Below, one piece after another: positions 61,436 through 64,000 of a stretch of DNA of 64,000 bases. Location of the stretch: positions 1-64,000 of the forward strand of contig JBJOKE010000031.1 of the NCBI GenBank assembly GCA_046046245.1, given 5' to 3'. The notes beneath the pieces were generated by a model, which saw only the letters and a program-made list of their open reading frames with translations, did not search any database and was not told the origin of the DNA. Position numbers and translations under genes: made by a program. This DNA comes from UBA4615 sp046046245. Lineage in GTDB: Bacteria; Pseudomonadota; Gammaproteobacteria; Burkholderiales; Burkholderiaceae_E. Each line of letters opens with the position of its first letter. Position 1 is the stretch's first letter.

Positions 61436-61705
61436 ATGCAACGCCGTCCGCTGAACACCGAGAAGCTGCGCGCCGCCGGGTACGACCCGCGCGGACAGCG
61501 CCTGGAGATCGAGTTCCGTTCGGGCGAGGTGAAGGCCTACAAGGCCGTGCCCGACGAGGTCGCTCGCCGCTTCTTCTCGTCGCCGAACCCCGAGGCGTAC
61601 TGGGAGGACCGGATCGCCGAGGAATACGTGGTCGAGCGCGCCGCCGGCGCGCGCGACGCCGACGCGCGCGCCAAGCTCGACGCGCTGTTCGGCAAGAAGG
61701 ACTGA
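61436..61705 (+). CDS. KTSC-domain protein
   Basis: 89 residues. The KTSC pattern is AAGYDPRGQRLEIEFRSGEVKAYKAVPDEVARRFFSSPNPEAYWEDRI, read in segments. The function is unknown; KTSC domains occur near RNA-binding and nuclease proteins. It lies between ggt and an SDR gene, with gaps of 28 and 33 bases. Confidence 0.8.
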   Translation: MQRRPLNTEKLRAAGYDPRGQRLEIEFRSGEVKAYKAVPDEVARRFFSSPNPEAYWEDRIAEEYVVERAAGARDADARAKLDALFGKKD

Positions 61706-61738
61706 GACACGAGACCCACCCCCACGAGGAGACCCTGG

Positions 61739-62503
61739 ATGAGCCTGTTCGACCTGACCGGCAAGGTCGCGATCGTCACCGGATCGAGCCGCGGCATCGG
61801 CCGCTCGATCGCCGAGAACCTCGCCGCACACGGCGCGAAGGTCGTCGTCTCGAGCCGCAAGGCCGACGCCTGCCAGGTGGTCGTCGACGCGATCACGAAG
61901 GCCGGCGGCACCGCGATCGCGATCCCGGCCAACATCAGCGACAAGGCCGGCCTGCAGCGGCTGGTCGACGAGACCCGCAAGGCCTTCGGCCCGATCGACG
62001 TGCTGGTCTGCAACGCCGCCTCGAACCCCTACTTCGGCCCGTCCTCGGGCATGGGCGACGAGGTGTTCGAGAAGATCATGCGCAACAACGTGCTCTCGAA
62101 CCACTGGCTGTGCCAGATGGTGCAGCCGGACATGGCGGCGAGGAAGGACGGCGCGATCATCATCGTGTCGTCGATCGGCGGCCTGAAGGGCTCGACCGAG
62201 ATCGGCGCCTACTGCATCTCGAAGGCGGCGGACATGCAGCTGGCGCGCAACCTCGCGTGCGAGTGGGGGCCGCTGAACATCCGGGTGAACTGCATCGCGC
62301 CGGGGCTGATCAAGACGGATTTCGCGCGCGCGCTGTACGAGGATCCGGCGCGCAAGGCGGCGGCGGAGGCGCGGTTCCCGTTGCGGCGGTTGGGTGAGCC
62401 GGACGACATCGGGGGCATCGCGGTGATGCTGGCGAGTCGGGCCGGGGCGTTCATCACGGGGCAGAGCATCGTGGCGGACGGGGGGGCGACGATCACCGGG
62501 TGA
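61739..62503 (+). CDS. short-chain dehydrogenase/reductase
   Basis: 254 residues. TGSSRGIGRSIAENLA at about 14-29, CNAASNP, the catalytic IIVSSIGGLKGSTEIGAYCISKAA (Ser, Tyr, Lys) and NCIAPGLIKTDFARAL. It resembles the DHRS4/FabG-like group. The 3' third has runs of GC-rich wobble changes but no lesion. Substrate unknown. Confidence 0.88.
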   Translation: MSLFDLTGKVAIVTGSSRGIGRSIAENLAAHGAKVVVSSRKADACQVVVDAITKAGGTAIAIPANISDKAGLQRLVDETRKAFGPIDVLVCNAASNPYFGPSSGMGDEVFEKIMRNNVLSNHWLCQMVQPDMAARKDGAIIIVSSIGGLKGSTEIGAYCISKAADMQLARNLACEWGPLNIRVNCIAPGLIKTDFARALYEDPARKAAAEARFPLRRLGEPDDIGGIAVMLASRAGAFITGQSIVADGGATITG

Positions 62504-62562
62504 TCGGTATCGCTGCGGGTCGGCGTCACCCCTGGCCCGGGGCCGGTGAGCCGACCGGTCCT

Positions 62563-63294
62563 TCAGCGGCGCAGATCCTCGAAGGCCTCGAATTCCCAGC
62601 TGCGCATCGCGAACAGGAGCGTGTAGCCGGCACGGTCCTTCTGGGCGAGCCGCTGATCGGCGAGATGCTGCTGGGAAAAGTCCTGCGCCAGGCGCTGCAT
62701 CCGCTCGACGAATGACGGTGCAAGGCTGCTGCTGATGGAGCCGTGTGCCAGCACCAGCCCTTCGCCGTGACCGTCGAAGGAGCCGGCAAAGTAATCATGC
62801 AGCGCATGATTGCGGAAATAGTCCATCACCGGTCCGTGCGGCCGCCAGCGGAAGGTCTTGGCGAGCTTGAGCCGATAGCGATTCAGCGGCTTGAGCTCGA
62901 TGACGCCGATGCGGTCGAGTCGCACCAGGTACTTCGTGCACTCGGCTGTCGTCAACCGGTACGTCGACACGATCTGCTCCTGCGTCCACTGGCTCAGCAC
63001 GCAGATGGCCACCAGCAGCAGCTTCACGTCAGCGACGACGGCTCTTTCCTGCGCCTGCGTGAGTTCCGCCAGCAAGGGCTGAGCGTCTGCGACACGTCTG
63101 GCGAGTTCGGCGAAATCGAGCCTGAGCACCCGGCAGATCGCGTCGATACGCGAGAGTGACATGTCGCCCTTGGCCAGCATCCGCTTGACGCTGGACTCGG
63201 CCATCCCCAGCCGTCGCGCGAGATCGGCGTAGGTCATTCCTGCGGCCTTGAGCTCCTTCTTGACGGCGAGAACGAGATCCGCGGTTGTGCTCAT
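62563..63294 (-). CDS. XRE-family transcriptional regulator with unusual C-terminal domain
   Basis: 243 residues. The Cro/CI HTH is at about 10-60 (AAGMTYADLARRLGMAESSVKRMLAKGDMSLSRIDAICRVL). The rest (about 75-243) has the segments YRLTTAECTKYLVRLDRIGVIELKPLNRY, a second winged-helix-like stretch, and a conserved-looking tail with FRWRPHGPVMDYFRNHALHDYF. I know proteins of this layout as regulators but no ligand. It is divergent from a YiiX/YebB-like gene, with an inverted repeat between them. Confidence 0.82.
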   Translation of the reverse strand: MSTTADLVLAVKKELKAAGMTYADLARRLGMAESSVKRMLAKGDMSLSRIDAICRVLRLDFAELARRVADAQPLLAELTQAQERAVVADVKLLLVAICVLSQWTQEQIVSTYRLTTAECTKYLVRLDRIGVIELKPLNRYRLKLAKTFRWRPHGPVMDYFRNHALHDYFAGSFDGHGEGLVLAHGSISSSLAPSFVERMQRLAQDFSQQHLADQRLAQKDRAGYTLLFAMRSWEFEAFEDLRR

Positions 63295-63340
63295 GGTGGA
63301 TCCTGCAGAGGTGGAGCGGATTCGCCCGCATCCGCCCAAA

Positions 63341-63357
63341 GTATCTCGAATCGATAC
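63341..63357. promoter_or_regulatory. candidate operator dyad between the XRE gene and the YiiX-like gene
   Basis: GTATC (63341-63345) and GATAC (63353-63357) are inverted around seven bases. GATACT on the minus strand (63345-63340) could serve as a -10 of the XRE gene, so binding there would allow autorepression. Confidence 0.4.
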
Positions 63358-63452
63358 CGAAAGGTGTTTCGACTTCGACTTGTCTCATCTCGCTATGCCG
63401 CGTGACTCGGACGCCTCAAGCTGCGCTTCATTCCCACTGCAGGAGTTGCGCC

Positions 63453-64000
63453 ATGTCGACATTCGGTCGCCGTTTCAACCTTCGGGCTCGGACCGCCGCG
63501 CTCGTACTCGGTGCCGCCGTCGGCGCCCTGGCCCATGCGGAAGACGGCACGGGTCGGCATACGGTTCAGGATGTCCGTGTGACGGCAGGAACCCCGAACC
63601 CCGGGCTGGCCGTCGGCGACGTGATCTTCACCAGCGTGACTGCCAGGCCCTTCCGCGAGGTGGCCGCGGCGACCGATTCGTGGACCAACCACGTTGGCAT
63701 CGTTCTCGCCATCGACGGCGATGAGCCGCTGATCGGAGAAAGCACCTTCCCGTTCTCCCGCACGACATCGCTCTCGAAGTTCGTTGCGCGGTCACGGAAC
63801 GGGCGCTATGCGGTCGCCAGGCTGAAGACCGATCTGACGTCCGACGAGCGGCAACGCGTGGTCATCGCCGCCGAGCGGCGCACCGGCGTTCTCTACGACA
63901 CCGGGTTCGACCTGCATTCCCGCCGCCAGTTCTGCTCACGCTACGTGCGCGAAGTGCTCGCCGAGGCGACGGGCGTCGATGTCGGCGAGGTTCAGACCTT
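63453..64000 (+). CDS. YiiX/YebB-like permuted papain-fold hydrolase, partial
   Basis: The start ATG 63453 follows AGGAG by seven bases; the frame is open to the window end (182 complete codons). A signal peptide (about 1-29, ending LAHA) precedes LAVGDVIFTSVTARPF, the His-containing SWTNHVGIVLAIDGDEPLI, and RNGRYAVARLK. The Cys-containing GFDLHSRRQFCSRYVREVL follows, with the candidate nucleophile Cys. The order His before Cys marks the circularly permuted NlpC/P60 (C92) group, YiiX/YebB type. It is probably periplasmic and may cleave peptidoglycan or lipid amide bonds. The 3' end is outside the window. Confidence 0.82.
   Translation, partial: MSTFGRRFNLRARTAALVLGAAVGALAHAEDGTGRHTVQDVRVTAGTPNPGLAVGDVIFTSVTARPFREVAAATDSWTNHVGIVLAIDGDEPLIGESTFPFSRTTSLSKFVARSRNGRYAVARLKTDLTSDERQRVVIAAERRTGVLYDTGFDLHSRRQFCSRYVREVLAEATGVDVGEVQT

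Noticed and set aside
59536..61458. Large minus-strand open frame continuing upstream from the amidase
   Set aside because: It is antisense to gamma-glutamyltransferase, which has a signal peptide and all active-site motifs. The amidase begins at 59535.

Overview
The window is a very GC-rich (roughly 70%) bacterial chromosome segment packed with genes. Its conserved neighbourhoods point to a betaproteobacterium, most likely of the order Burkholderiales: the DUF3460-scpA pair, earP-efp with an Arg32-type EF-P, DUF3579-argD-argF, clpS-clpA divergent from a cold-shock gene, and the sodB/xseA/exbB-exbD-lpxK-trm112-kdsB-adk block. I see no rRNA, tRNA, insertion sequence, prophage or CRISPR array.

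Region 1 (1-4121) is a decaying aerobic CO-dehydrogenase-type (molybdenum hydroxylase) locus. Remnants of coxL, coxM and coxG each carry large internal deletions. The maturation genes coxD (MoxR ATPase), coxE (VWA protein) and an XdhC/CoxF-type gene are still open. Region 2 (4152-10488) is a leftward tungsten aldehyde oxidoreductase operon: a four-cluster ferredoxin, the AOR catalytic subunit, an FAD/NAD subunit, a MoaD-like protein and a small unknown. It diverges from an HTH plus periplasmic-binding-domain regulator. The divergent intergenic region holds an 86-bp array of nine 9/10-bp direct repeats. A ModE-type regulator and a leftward modABC oxyanion transporter follow (10111-13097), with a possible Mo-box. 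Regions 1 and 2 together form an island of Mo/W uptake, regulation and enzymes.

Region 3 (13190-30761) is mostly housekeeping: Mrp/ApbC, MetG, a SulP transporter, a BamE-like lipoprotein, ScpA, MurB, an OmpA-domain protein, YaaA, an orphan PIN protein, an aminotransferase, EarP/EF-P, a double receiver protein lacking the usual phospho-Asp, and ArgD/ArgF. Region 4 (30861-37869) has an ECF sigma factor with no visible anti-sigma, an OmpR/EnvZ-type two-component pair, ClpA/ClpS and a cold-shock protein.

Region 5 (38058-45820) is a leftward cluster of a TRAP transporter with a DUF1445 putative hydro-lyase, a cupin, a DUF2848 protein and a LysR regulator, plus a chemoreceptor. It looks like a catabolic island set between cspA-clpSA and icd-DUF192. 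Region 6 (46112-58083) carries icd, DUF192, sodB, xseA, the lipid A/KDO block, adk, and a proton pyrophosphatase whose C-terminus is fused to an OmpA-like domain closely resembling the free-standing protein at 21.7 kb. Region 7 (58129-64000) holds an amidase, gamma-glutamyltransferase, a KTSC protein, two SDR enzymes (one before and one after this group), and an XRE regulator divergent from a YiiX/YebB-like hydrolase cut by the window end.

Starts are often GTG and operons are tightly packed with 1-4 base overlaps. Functional names rest on motif and family recognition from the sequence alone; no searches were run.
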